The notes under the pieces are model-generated. The model worked only from the letters and a program-made list of their open reading frames with translations. It had not been told where the DNA came from and made no database searches. Of a stretch of 33,622 nucleotides of DNA, positions 9,166-22,932 are shown in pieces; position 1 is the first letter of the stretch, and every line of letters begins with the position of its first letter. This DNA is from an uncultured Bacteroidia bacterium (GTDB taxonomy: Bacteria; Bacteroidota; Bacteroidia; Bacteroidales; UBA932), in NCBI GenBank assembly GCA_902780935.1, contig CACZHP010000030.1, forward strand, positions 1 to 33,622, written 5' to 3'. Position numbers and translations under genes: made by a program.

Positions 9166-10655
9166 TGAAGAAGTTGGCCATATTATTCCTCCTTGGGCTG
9201 TCCTGCCTGACTGCGGTCGGGCAGGCGAATAAGGAGTTCATTGCCCCGGTTGTCTGCCCGGAACCGGTCTCGTTCCAGGTGTCTCCCACTGAATATGCCC
9301 CGCTGAAGACGATTGAGCTCTATTGCCCCGACGAGAACGCTCCCATCTGGGCGGAGAGGCATCTGAAGGAGTGGTACGGGAATATGGCTCCGGAAGTCGT
9401 TCCTGCCCTTGGCAGCAAAAGATGGGGCAAGGAAGGTGAGTATCAGCTCGATGTCACCAAAAAAGTCGTGACCATCAGGGCCGGGTCGTTGCAGGGAGTC
9501 CGCTACGCCTTATATTCGTTGAGGCAGCTTGCGATTCCCGCCAGAGGTACTTCCAGTGTGCGGGGGTGGATTGTTCCGGTCGGGTCCGTCAAGGACGCTC
9601 CTTCCCTGGACTTCCGGGGGATCCACATCTGCTGGTTCCATGAGACCGAGCCATGGGAGGTAGAGCGGCTTGTCCGGCTTGCCGCCTATTATAAGCTGAA
9701 CTACGCCGTGATCGAACCATGGGGCTCCTTCAAGAGCGATGTGGCTCCGTGGTACGGTTGGCCTGACGGATCGATGACCAAGGAAGAAGTCAAGAGGCTA
9801 AAGGCGATCGCTGATGATCTGGGAATCACCCTGATCCCGCAGATCAATGTGTTCGGCCACGCTACCATGGCCCGTGGAGGGGCCGGGAAACATGCCGGTC
9901 TGGATTTCAATCCGGAGTATCAGCCTTTGTTCGAGCCCTCAGGAGGATGGAACTGGTGTCTCTCCAACCCGGAGGCCACCAAACTGATCCAGGACTTGAT
10001 CGCCGAACTGCATGAGGCTTTCGGCAATCCGCCGTATTTCCACATCGGAGGCGATGAGGCTGATCCGCCAAGTTGCCCTGAGTGTATCAAACACCCTTAT
10101 TCAGAACTGTTTCTGAATCATGTCAAGGCTATCCGGGAGGCGATTGCGGCCCGAGGGGCGAAAGCCATGATGTGGCACGACATGCTTCTTGAGAGAGGGG
10201 ATGACCGTTGGAGAGGTTTTTACGCGAATGGTACTCCCCAGACAGCGGCCGGCTTCTTAGGGTTCCCGAAGGATATCGTGATCTGCGACTGGTTCTATGG
10301 GGGCGCTAAAGACTCCTATCCCACATTGGATTATTTCCGGGGGCTTGGTTTTCCTACCCTGACCTGTCCCTGGATGGACAGGGGAGGCACCGTCTCCCAG
10401 GGCAGGTATGCCCATGAGGTGGGCTTGGATGGCGTTCTGGGAACTTTGTGGCATCATTATTTCGGCGATGACCTTGTGAGCATCTATTTCACGCTGGCTA
10501 ATACCGCCTGGAAAAAAGATCCCTCATACTCAAGGAGCTCCTATCTTGTACAGACCCATCTCCGGCAGGTCGGCTGGGACATGAAGGTCAAGGACCCGCG
10601 TCGGACTGGAGTTTACTATGACGAGATCCCGCCGGAGCCATTCCTGGATAACTAA
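9165..10655 (+). CDS. GH20-like beta-N-acetylhexosaminidase
   Basis: 496 aa with a cleavable signal peptide (about 20 residues, LTAVGQA). An N-terminal GH20b-like alpha/beta domain (about 25-140, including SLQGVRYALYSLRQL) precedes a TIM barrel that opens at LDFRGIHICWFHETE. The hallmark FHIGGDEAD is present, with the catalytic Asp297-Glu298 pair of substrate-assisted GH20 enzymes. Predicted to release terminal beta-linked GlcNAc or GalNAc. It is divergent from typical GH20: the barrel start carries HICWFHE rather than the usual DxxR-type motif, and a Cys pair (SCPEC) directly follows the catalytic motif. Substrate specificity could therefore differ. It is coupled to GH106 by a one-base overlap. 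Confidence 0.8.
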   Translation: MKKLAILFLLGLSCLTAVGQANKEFIAPVVCPEPVSFQVSPTEYAPLKTIELYCPDENAPIWAERHLKEWYGNMAPEVVPALGSKRWGKEGEYQLDVTKKVVTIRAGSLQGVRYALYSLRQLAIPARGTSSVRGWIVPVGSVKDAPSLDFRGIHICWFHETEPWEVERLVRLAAYYKLNYAVIEPWGSFKSDVAPWYGWPDGSMTKEEVKRLKAIADDLGITLIPQINVFGHATMARGGAGKHAGLDFNPEYQPLFEPSGGWNWCLSNPEATKLIQDLIAELHEAFGNPPYFHIGGDEADPPSCPECIKHPYSELFLNHVKAIREAIAARGAKAMMWHDMLLERGDDRWRGFYANGTPQTAAGFLGFPKDIVICDWFYGGAKDSYPTLDYFRGLGFPTLTCPWMDRGGTVSQGRYAHEVGLDGVLGTLWHHYFGDDLVSIYFTLANTAWKKDPSYSRSSYLVQTHLRQVGWDMKVKDPRRTGVYYDEIPPEPFLDN

Positions 10656-10668
10656 GCTTGATTACATT

Positions 10669-11307
10669 TTGAAGACCAGGGTTTTATATTATTTGATAGC
10701 TATCGCCTCGCTTTTCCTGGCCTCCTTCCCTTCGGAAGCGCAGGAGGGCGAGGACAACACTTTCGGCGGCTGGGAGTTCCTCGAAGTCAACCACGATTTC
10801 GGTAAGAGTCCCTTCTTCGCTACTTTTTATTACGAGCACGATAACTACCAATATAGCCGTCTGGAGTGCTGGTACACCCGTACCACATTGGGAGTCAAGC
10901 TGCTCCCTTGGCTTAAGGCCGATGTCGCCTACGACTTCATCAGGGAGCCATCCTTCCTGACCCACAAGGCTGTGGCCGATCTGACGGCCACCCTGAAACA
11001 AGGGGGACTGAAAGTGTCGATCCGGGAGCGCTACCAGCATGGATGGACTCCCGAGATCGGAGAGCAGAGCGATGTGCTGCGTTCCAGACTCAAGGTCCAG
11101 TACGCTATTCCCGGAAGCAGGTTTAGCCCTTATCTCGCCGCCGAGGTCTTCACCTGGGGCGATAAATGGAAAAAGACCAGGCACTATGTGGCCTGCGACT
11201 ACGACATCTCCAAGGCCGTCCAGTTTGAGGCTTATTACCTTTACTATGCGTTCAATGGTGTTCCTGCCGAGCATGTCATAGGTTTGGGGATTAATATAAA
11301 TATTTAA
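10669..11307 (+). CDS. DUF2490-like outer-membrane protein
   Basis: About 212 aa from a TTG at 10669, which gives a canonical signal peptide (KTRVLYYLIAIASLF, cleavage after SEAQ). The alternative ATG at 10618 overlaps the GH20 gene by 38 bases and adds 17 residues that look like out-of-frame GH20 sequence. The mature part is rich in alternating aromatic/polar strands (FATFYYEHDNYQYSRLECWY, KADVAYDFIRE, RFSPYLAAEVFTWG, FEAYYLYYAFNG) and resembles DUF2490, a family predicted to be a small outer-membrane beta-barrel of unknown role. Location inside a glycosidase operon suggests a role in passage or binding of the substrate, which is inference only. Confidence 0.7.
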   Translation: MKTRVLYYLIAIASLFLASFPSEAQEGEDNTFGGWEFLEVNHDFGKSPFFATFYYEHDNYQYSRLECWYTRTTLGVKLLPWLKADVAYDFIREPSFLTHKAVADLTATLKQGGLKVSIRERYQHGWTPEIGEQSDVLRSRLKVQYAIPGSRFSPYLAAEVFTWGDKWKKTRHYVACDYDISKAVQFEAYYLYYAFNGVPAEHVIGLGININI

Positions 11308-11332
11308 TAATCAAGATAATAAAGGATAGACA

Positions 11333-13057
11333 ATGAAACGTTTTTTTGTTTTGATTCCTGTTATGGCTGCCGCGGCGATATTAGCCTCCTGCAATAGCCA
11401 GGTCTCGAAAGAGGGCGCGTCTCCAGTCCGAGGGTCGGAGTTCGTCTCTGAATATCTCATCCCGACTCGGGTTGTCCTGACCGAGGGTCCGGTAACCTCT
11501 CCGGAGGTACTGACCATGCCTTATCCAGGCCAGGTTTCCACATCTGAGGAGCACATGACGGAGTTTGGCCCCGGAGGGTCTGTCCTTCTCGATTTCGGGA
11601 AAGAAATCCAGGGCGGCATCCAGATTACCCGGGCGATGTACGGAAGCCATGATCCGGCCAGGTTCCGGCTGGTACTTGGAGAATCCGTGAGCGAGGCGCT
11701 AAGTGATGTGACCGAAAAGGGTAGTACCGCCACAAATGACCACGCTGTCAGGGACTTCGAGATCTCAGTTCCTTGGCTTGGTGCAGCTGAATATGGCAAC
11801 AGCGGCTTCCGTTTCGCAAGGTTGGACTATCTTGGCGATGATGAGCAGACCGCCCTGGTGGCTGTCCGCGCGATCTCCAAGTACAGGGATATCCCTTATC
11901 TTGGTTCTTTCCATTGCAGCGACAAGAGGCTCGACAACATCTGGCAGACCGGAGCCTACACTGTTCATCTCAACATGCAGGAATATCTTTGGGACGGAAT
12001 CAAGCGTGACCGTCTTGTCTGGATAGGGGACATGCATCCTGAGGTTATGACTGTCGGAACCGTATTCGGGAACCATGAGGTTGTCCGCAAGAGCCTGGAC
12101 TATGTCAGGGAAGGGACTCCTGAGGGATGGATGAACGGAATATGCTCATACTCACTGTGGTGGATTATCATTCACCACCATCTCTACCAGTGGTACGGGG
12201 ACATGGATTATCTCCAAGAGCAGAAAGGGTATCTCATGACCCTGCTTGAGAAAGTGCTCGACAATATCGACGGGTCCAAGGAGAATTACACTGACGGTCG
12301 CTTTATCGACTGGCCCTCCAATGACAAGCCGGATGTCATCCACGCCGGTCTTCAGGCCCTCACCGTCAGGGCTCTGGAGGCTGGTGCCGAGATGTGCGAG
12401 TGGCTGAATGACGAGTATTTACGAGAGAGATGTTCCAAGGCTGCCGCTCGCATGAGGGAATATGTTCCCGATGCCGTAGGTAACAGCCAGGCTGCGGCCC
12501 TTCTCTCAATCCAAGGAATGATGGATGCGGAAGAGGCCTCGAAGATTATCCTCGAAAACGGCCCCGAGAAGTTCACCTCTTTCATGGGTTACTACCTGCT
12601 TGAGGCTCTTGCCAAGGGTGGGCATTACGCCAAGGCGATGGATCTGATCTCCAAATATTGGGGTAAGATGCTTGATCTTGGAGCCACCACTTTCTGGGAG
12701 GACTTCAACTATGCTGACGCCGAGAATGCCGCCAGGATCGACGAGATTGTCCCGGAAGACAAGTTCGACATCCACGCCGACGGAGGAGCGTGGTGCTATG
12801 TGGGTCTGCGCCATAGTTTCTGCCACGGCTGGGCTTCCGGTCCCACGACTTGGCTGAGCCGTCATGTCCTGGGTATTGAACCGGTCGGAGTCGGGTTCAA
12901 GCAGGTCAGGATCGAGCCTCACCTCGGCGACCTCCAGTGGGCCGAGGGCACCTTCCCCACGCCTTACGGGGTCATCTCAGTCCGTCATGAGAAGAAAGCC
13001 GACGGGACCGTCGTTTCCGACATCAAGCTTCCGAAGGGAATTAAGCGAGTGAAATAA
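11333..13057 (+). CDS. GH78-like alpha-L-rhamnosidase lipoprotein
   Basis: 574 aa. Lipobox ASC with Cys20. An N-terminal beta-sandwich (about 70-185, LLDFGKEIQGGIQI) leads into an (alpha/alpha)6 barrel. The key motif WDGIKRDRLVWIGDM (220-234) aligns with the GH78 acidic cluster: Asp221, Asp226 and the general acid position Asp233. A second catalytic acid is likely Glu456 in ATTFWEDF. A small C-terminal sandwich follows (VGFKQVRIEPHLGDL). It is compact: the additional N-terminal carbohydrate-binding domains of 900-residue GH78 enzymes are missing. Expected to remove alpha-L-rhamnose, complementing the GH106 gene upstream. An AAAGGA sequence lies 7 bases before the ATG, unusually Shine-Dalgarno-like for this phylum. 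Confidence 0.87.
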   Translation: MKRFFVLIPVMAAAAILASCNSQVSKEGASPVRGSEFVSEYLIPTRVVLTEGPVTSPEVLTMPYPGQVSTSEEHMTEFGPGGSVLLDFGKEIQGGIQITRAMYGSHDPARFRLVLGESVSEALSDVTEKGSTATNDHAVRDFEISVPWLGAAEYGNSGFRFARLDYLGDDEQTALVAVRAISKYRDIPYLGSFHCSDKRLDNIWQTGAYTVHLNMQEYLWDGIKRDRLVWIGDMHPEVMTVGTVFGNHEVVRKSLDYVREGTPEGWMNGICSYSLWWIIIHHHLYQWYGDMDYLQEQKGYLMTLLEKVLDNIDGSKENYTDGRFIDWPSNDKPDVIHAGLQALTVRALEAGAEMCEWLNDEYLRERCSKAAARMREYVPDAVGNSQAAALLSIQGMMDAEEASKIILENGPEKFTSFMGYYLLEALAKGGHYAKAMDLISKYWGKMLDLGATTFWEDFNYADAENAARIDEIVPEDKFDIHADGGAWCYVGLRHSFCHGWASGPTTWLSRHVLGIEPVGVGFKQVRIEPHLGDLQWAEGTFPTPYGVISVRHEKKADGTVVSDIKLPKGIKRVK

Positions 13058-13074
13058 TTAATATTCAAAGAGAT

Positions 13075-15822
13075 ATGAAAAAGATAGTTTCAGCGCTGCT
13101 CGCGGCGAGCCTGCTTATCCTCGGCTCCTGCGCCGGTAACAAGGCAACAGAATCCATTCCTCTCCCGGAACATCCGAGACCGGACTTCGAGAGGGCTGAG
13201 TGGATCAACCTCAATGGCCATTGGGCCTTCACCTTTGACGAGGCGGTAGCCGGGAAAGTGCTTTCTGGCGGCGACTTGACTGCCATGACTGAACGGATCC
13301 TGGTTCCTTTCCCTTGGGGCTCAAAGCTTTCCGAGGTTGAGGACAAGGGTGACATCGGCTGGTATGGCCGCGAGATCAAGGTCCCGTCCTCATGGAAGGG
13401 CAAAAGGGTCTATCTCGTTGTCGGAGCCTCCGACTGGGACACCCAGGTGTGGCTGGACGGCAAGGAGGTCGGACGCCATCAGGGTGGCTACACACCTTTT
13501 GAGTGCGAGCTTAAGGACGTGACCTTCGGGAAGAACCAGACCTTGATCATCAAGGCTGATGACACCAAGAATGATTCCCATCTTTATGGCAAGCAGGGGT
13601 ACGGCAACGCCCGGGGCATCTGGCAGACAGTTTATCTTGAGGCCAGGGGAGAGAACTACATCAGTTCCCTTCATTTCAGCCCGGACATCGACAACTCCTC
13701 GGTCCAGGTGGATGTCGCCCTCGCCGCCCCTGCCGCCCAGGGTGAGACTTTCAAACTCGAGTTCAAGACCGGCGGCCAGGAAACTTTCACTTCTGACATC
13801 AGCGGCAAGGACAAGGCGAGTTTCGTGATTCCGATCAAGGATCAGCACCTTTGGGACCTGGAAGATCCCTTCCTTTACGAGGTCAAGGCTTCGATCAAGG
13901 ATGATTCCGTGGACAGCTACTTCGGCCAGAGGAAGATCGGAACCGTGAAATTCCCGGGAGCCGACTATAAATACGTGGCTCTCAACAACAAGCCTATTTA
14001 TCTGCAGCTTTGCCTTGACCAGAGCTACCATCCGGAAGGCTTCTACACCTTCCCCAGCGACGAGTTCATGAAGAATGAGATCCTGCTCTCGAAGAAGCTC
14101 GGCCTGAACGGCAACAGGATCCACATCAAGGTGGAGATCCCACGCAAACTTTACTGGGCGGACAAACTCGGTCTGCTGATCATGGCCGACACCCCCAACT
14201 TCTGGGGTGAGCCGATTCCCGAGGCCCGCCAGGATTGGGAGCACTGCCTCCGGGGCCAGGTCGAGAGGGATTTTAACCATCCGTCAATATTCGCGTACGT
14301 CAATTTCAACGAGACATGGGGACTTTTCGACAAGGACCATGTGTACACCAAAGAAACCCAGGAGTGGGTGCGCTCGATGTACCGCCTGACCAAGAGTCTC
14401 GACCCGACTCGTCTTGTCGAGGACCAGAGCGCCTGTAACCAGGACCATGTCGAGTCGGACATCAACTCATGGCATTCCTATAAGCCCGGCTGGGATTGGG
14501 ACAGGGAGATCAAATACTATTGCGACAACACCTATCCCGGCAGCCATTTCAATTATATTGGCGACAATGTCCAGACAGATGTCCCCATGATCAACAGCGA
14601 GTGCGGTGACGTGTGGGGATATCACGGAAGTGCCGGCGACTGCGACTTTACCTGGGACTACCACATCATGATCGACGCCTTCCGCCGCAACCCCAAGTGC
14701 GCCGGTTGGCTTTACACAGAGCATCACGATGTCATCAATGAGTGGAACGGCTATGTCCAGTACGACCGCTCCCCAAAGATCGACGGTCTGGACGACCTCG
14801 TTCCCGGAATGACCGTCTCTGACTTCCAGAGCCTGTATTATATTTCCCCCATGAAATATCTCTGGACCGTCAACAAACCTGGTGATCAAGTTCCTCTCTC
14901 CTTCTACGGCTCATTCATGACGGAGAAGAATCCCGGAAAGCTTTCCCTGGAGACGGAACTCGTTGGTTACAACAGTCTTGGCGAGTTCAAGGAATATGAG
15001 AAGAATTCAATTCCCGTGACCTTTGAGCCTTGGCTCAGCAAGCCGGTGGCGAGCCAGAAAGTCCGTGTTCCCGAGGAGAATGGCCTGTACTGGCTCAGGA
15101 TGGTCTTGAAGAATGATAAAGGCGAGGTTCTCCACCGTAACTTCACGACCTTCCGTGTGAAAAACGGAAAGGCCCCGGCCTCTGACAAGACCAGGATCCT
15201 GACCTTCGCTCCTGCCTCTTACACCGCCTCGGAGTGGTCCAACGGCAAGTCCTCGATCTATGGGGGACTGAAGGAGAACGGTTTCGGCCACGGTTATTTC
15301 GAATACACGATAGCCCTGCCCAAGGATCTTGACCTTGAGAGCGTCCGTTCGGCCACCTTGCTGTTCGAGGCTTCAGCCAAAGAGAAGTTTGGAAAGGACC
15401 GGGAGGGTGACGAGATCGAGGGCGATTACATGCAGGGCAAAGGTACCTTCGACCACTGCAAGTCGCTTAATTCCTACGCTATGACAGACACGACCCTCTG
15501 GCCTTCGAAACTGGAGGTTTCCGTGAACGGCAAGGTCATTGGAAAGGTTGACCTGAAAGACGATCCGGCTGACCACCGGGGCATCCTGTCCTGGGGAGCG
15601 CAGCCTGCCGAAAGGGAGATGCGCGAAGGCGGTTCCTACGGCGAGCTGGTCAAGATCGAAGTGCCACTGAATAATCTTCCGGCCGGGGATATCCTGAAGA
15701 CAAGGCAAGTCAAGATCCGCTTCACGGTGCCCGCCGAAGACCTCGACGGCGGCCTCGCCATCTACGGCAAGGACTTCGGCCGTTATCCCCTCGACCCCAC
15801 CATTATCATCAAAACCAAATAG
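13075..15822 (+). CDS. GH2 beta-glycosidase lipoprotein with extra C-terminal domains
   Basis: 915 aa. Lipobox LGSC (Cys19). Order: sugar-binding jelly roll (about 40-200, WYGREIKVPSSWKGKRVYL), immunoglobulin-like domain, GH2 barrel. Acid/base Glu413 lies in VNFNETWG; the nucleophile candidate is Glu509 in MINSECGDVWG. After the barrel come about 300 residues of beta-rich sequence with a galactose-binding-like appearance (PASYTASEWSNG onward). GH2 covers beta-galactosidases, beta-mannosidases, beta-glucuronidases and others. The NFNETW form is not the classical LacZ GNES, so the specificity is open. It lies in line with the rhamnosidase genes, and terminal beta-galactose or a uronic acid next to rhamnose would fit. 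Confidence 0.87.
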   Translation: MKKIVSALLAASLLILGSCAGNKATESIPLPEHPRPDFERAEWINLNGHWAFTFDEAVAGKVLSGGDLTAMTERILVPFPWGSKLSEVEDKGDIGWYGREIKVPSSWKGKRVYLVVGASDWDTQVWLDGKEVGRHQGGYTPFECELKDVTFGKNQTLIIKADDTKNDSHLYGKQGYGNARGIWQTVYLEARGENYISSLHFSPDIDNSSVQVDVALAAPAAQGETFKLEFKTGGQETFTSDISGKDKASFVIPIKDQHLWDLEDPFLYEVKASIKDDSVDSYFGQRKIGTVKFPGADYKYVALNNKPIYLQLCLDQSYHPEGFYTFPSDEFMKNEILLSKKLGLNGNRIHIKVEIPRKLYWADKLGLLIMADTPNFWGEPIPEARQDWEHCLRGQVERDFNHPSIFAYVNFNETWGLFDKDHVYTKETQEWVRSMYRLTKSLDPTRLVEDQSACNQDHVESDINSWHSYKPGWDWDREIKYYCDNTYPGSHFNYIGDNVQTDVPMINSECGDVWGYHGSAGDCDFTWDYHIMIDAFRRNPKCAGWLYTEHHDVINEWNGYVQYDRSPKIDGLDDLVPGMTVSDFQSLYYISPMKYLWTVNKPGDQVPLSFYGSFMTEKNPGKLSLETELVGYNSLGEFKEYEKNSIPVTFEPWLSKPVASQKVRVPEENGLYWLRMVLKNDKGEVLHRNFTTFRVKNGKAPASDKTRILTFAPASYTASEWSNGKSSIYGGLKENGFGHGYFEYTIALPKDLDLESVRSATLLFEASAKEKFGKDREGDEIEGDYMQGKGTFDHCKSLNSYAMTDTTLWPSKLEVSVNGKVIGKVDLKDDPADHRGILSWGAQPAEREMREGGSYGELVKIEVPLNNLPAGDILKTRQVKIRFTVPAEDLDGGLAIYGKDFGRYPLDPTIIIKTK

Positions 15823-15830
15823 AAACAGTC

Positions 15831-15842
15831 ATTCTGAACGAA

Positions 15843-15851
<9 letters not shown>
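15831..15851 (+). repeat. Small palindromic repeat, copy 1
   Basis: A 21-base hairpin element with outer arms ATTCT and AGAAT, an inner stem AC/GT and a GAA loop, the two stems separated by a tandem G-A/A-G mismatch. It matches copy 2 at 32295-32315 (- strand) at 17 of 21 positions, and all four differences fall in two base pairs that stay paired. Flanking bases (GTC before, CT after) are shared as well. The GTG start codon of the DUF4838 gene (15843-15845) lies inside it. The sequence resembles a widely dispersed bacterial repeat that reads VILSEAKDL when translated. Confidence 0.75.
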
Positions 15852-21663
<5,812 letters not shown>

Positions 21664-21669
21664 ATTATA

Positions 21670-21700
21670 TTTGCTAAAAATGGTTGAATTATTATATTTG
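21670..21700 (+). promoter_or_regulatory. Bacteroidetes-type promoter for the XylR-like regulator
   Basis: TTTG at 21670-21673, a spacer of exactly 19 bases and TATATTTG at 21693-21700 match the Bacteroidetes vegetative consensus TTTG-N19-TAnnTTTG perfectly. It lies in the only gap (21664-21750) between the glycosidase run and the regulator. Transcription would start near 21707, leaving an AT-rich leader of about 44 bases before the ATG at 21751. No clear terminator is visible between the LacZ-like stop and this promoter, so read-through from the operon is possible. Confidence 0.8.
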
Positions 21701-21750
21701 TAGTAACGTAAATCGTTTTTTATAAGTTGTTTTAAAAAATCCGAATTGTC

Positions 21751-22926
21751 ATGGCACGCCTTCTCTTGATGACCGATTTTTCGGAGTCGTATGCTAACAA
21801 GCTTCTGAAAGGGATTATGCGTTTCTCCCACGAGCATGAGCCGTGGGTAGTCTGTAAGATGCCCCTCTCCTTGAGGGACAATGGCCGTATGGATGAGGTG
21901 GTTAAGTTCGCTGTAGATTGGAAGGCCGACGCTATCATCGGCCAGTTCCTTCCCACGGATGATGTGGACGCTTTCCGCAAGCACGGGATCATAGCTATCG
22001 CTCAGGACTACCACCAGAAGTTCTCCTCTATCAGCAACATAAGCGGTGATTATGCGGCTTCCGGCCGGATCGCGGCCGACTATCTGATCAAGAAGAGGGT
22101 CCATAATTTCGGTTTCTTCGGCTTGAAAGGGATGGTGTGGTCAGATGAGAGGAGGGACAGTTTCGTCTCAGAGATCCAGACCAGGGTTCCTGACGCTACC
22201 ATCTCCATCCAGGAAAAGTATGACATCAGCGAGACGTGGTGGTACGACCTTGACGGGCTCGCCAAATGGCTTCGGGAGCTGCCCAAGCCGGTGTCCATAT
22301 TCGCTTGCGATGACAACAGGGCATATTACATTGTTGAGGCGGCCAAGATGACCGGAGGTGATGACATGCGTATCCCTGAGGACATTATGGTGCTGGGCAT
22401 CGACAATGACGAGTCTCTCTGCCAGCTCTGTTCCCCGCAGCTTTCCTCGGTCAACCAGGATGTCGAGGAAGCCGGGTACAACACCGCCAGCTTTATCGAC
22501 GAACTCCTCGCCCTTCCTCTCGAGGAGAGGATGAAGAGGACCAGGGACATAATCGTCAAGCCGACCCATGTGACCACCCGCAGGTCCACGGACGCTGTCT
22601 TGCATCCTAACCCGTACATATCCAGGATCCTGTATTTCATCAACAACAATATCAACGACCGGATCTCGGTGGACGACGTGGTGGCTTTGGTGCCGATGTC
22701 CAGAAGGCTCCTTGAGAGCACGTTCCGCAGGGAGATGGGAACCTCGATCTACCAGTACATCATCAAGGTCAGGGTTGAGAAGATGAAAGATTTGATGATC
22801 AACGGTTACACCCCCCTCAATGCGGCGGACATGCTCGGAATGGATTATAAGATACTCGCCAGGAGTTTCAAGAAGCTGACGGACATGACTCCCGGTGAGT
22901 TTTACGACACTTTGGAATTAGATTGA
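21751..22926 (+). CDS. XylR-like transcriptional regulator (periplasmic-binding sensor + AraC HTH)
   Basis: 391 aa, no signal peptide, cytoplasmic. Residues 1-270 form a LacI/periplasmic-binding-protein-like sensor (MARLLLMTDFSESYANKLLKGI, SNISGDYAASGRIAADYL, PVSIFACDDNRAYYIVEAA, VLGIDNDESLCQL). Residues about 285-388 are an AraC-type double HTH (DRISVDDVVALVPMSRRLLE, RVEKMKDLMINGYTPLNAADMLG, DMTPGEFYD). This is the XylR architecture, in which a free sugar such as xylose binds the sensor and turns on catabolic genes. Context suggests it controls the upstream glycosidase run and the two phosphatase-family genes downstream. Its ligand could be xylose, rhamnose or another released monosaccharide. 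It has its own consensus promoter. Confidence 0.9.
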   Translation: MARLLLMTDFSESYANKLLKGIMRFSHEHEPWVVCKMPLSLRDNGRMDEVVKFAVDWKADAIIGQFLPTDDVDAFRKHGIIAIAQDYHQKFSSISNISGDYAASGRIAADYLIKKRVHNFGFFGLKGMVWSDERRDSFVSEIQTRVPDATISIQEKYDISETWWYDLDGLAKWLRELPKPVSIFACDDNRAYYIVEAAKMTGGDDMRIPEDIMVLGIDNDESLCQLCSPQLSSVNQDVEEAGYNTASFIDELLALPLEERMKRTRDIIVKPTHVTTRRSTDAVLHPNPYISRILYFINNNINDRISVDDVVALVPMSRRLLESTFRREMGTSIYQYIIKVRVEKMKDLMINGYTPLNAADMLGMDYKILARSFKKLTDMTPGEFYDTLELD

Positions 22927-22932
22927 TTATAA

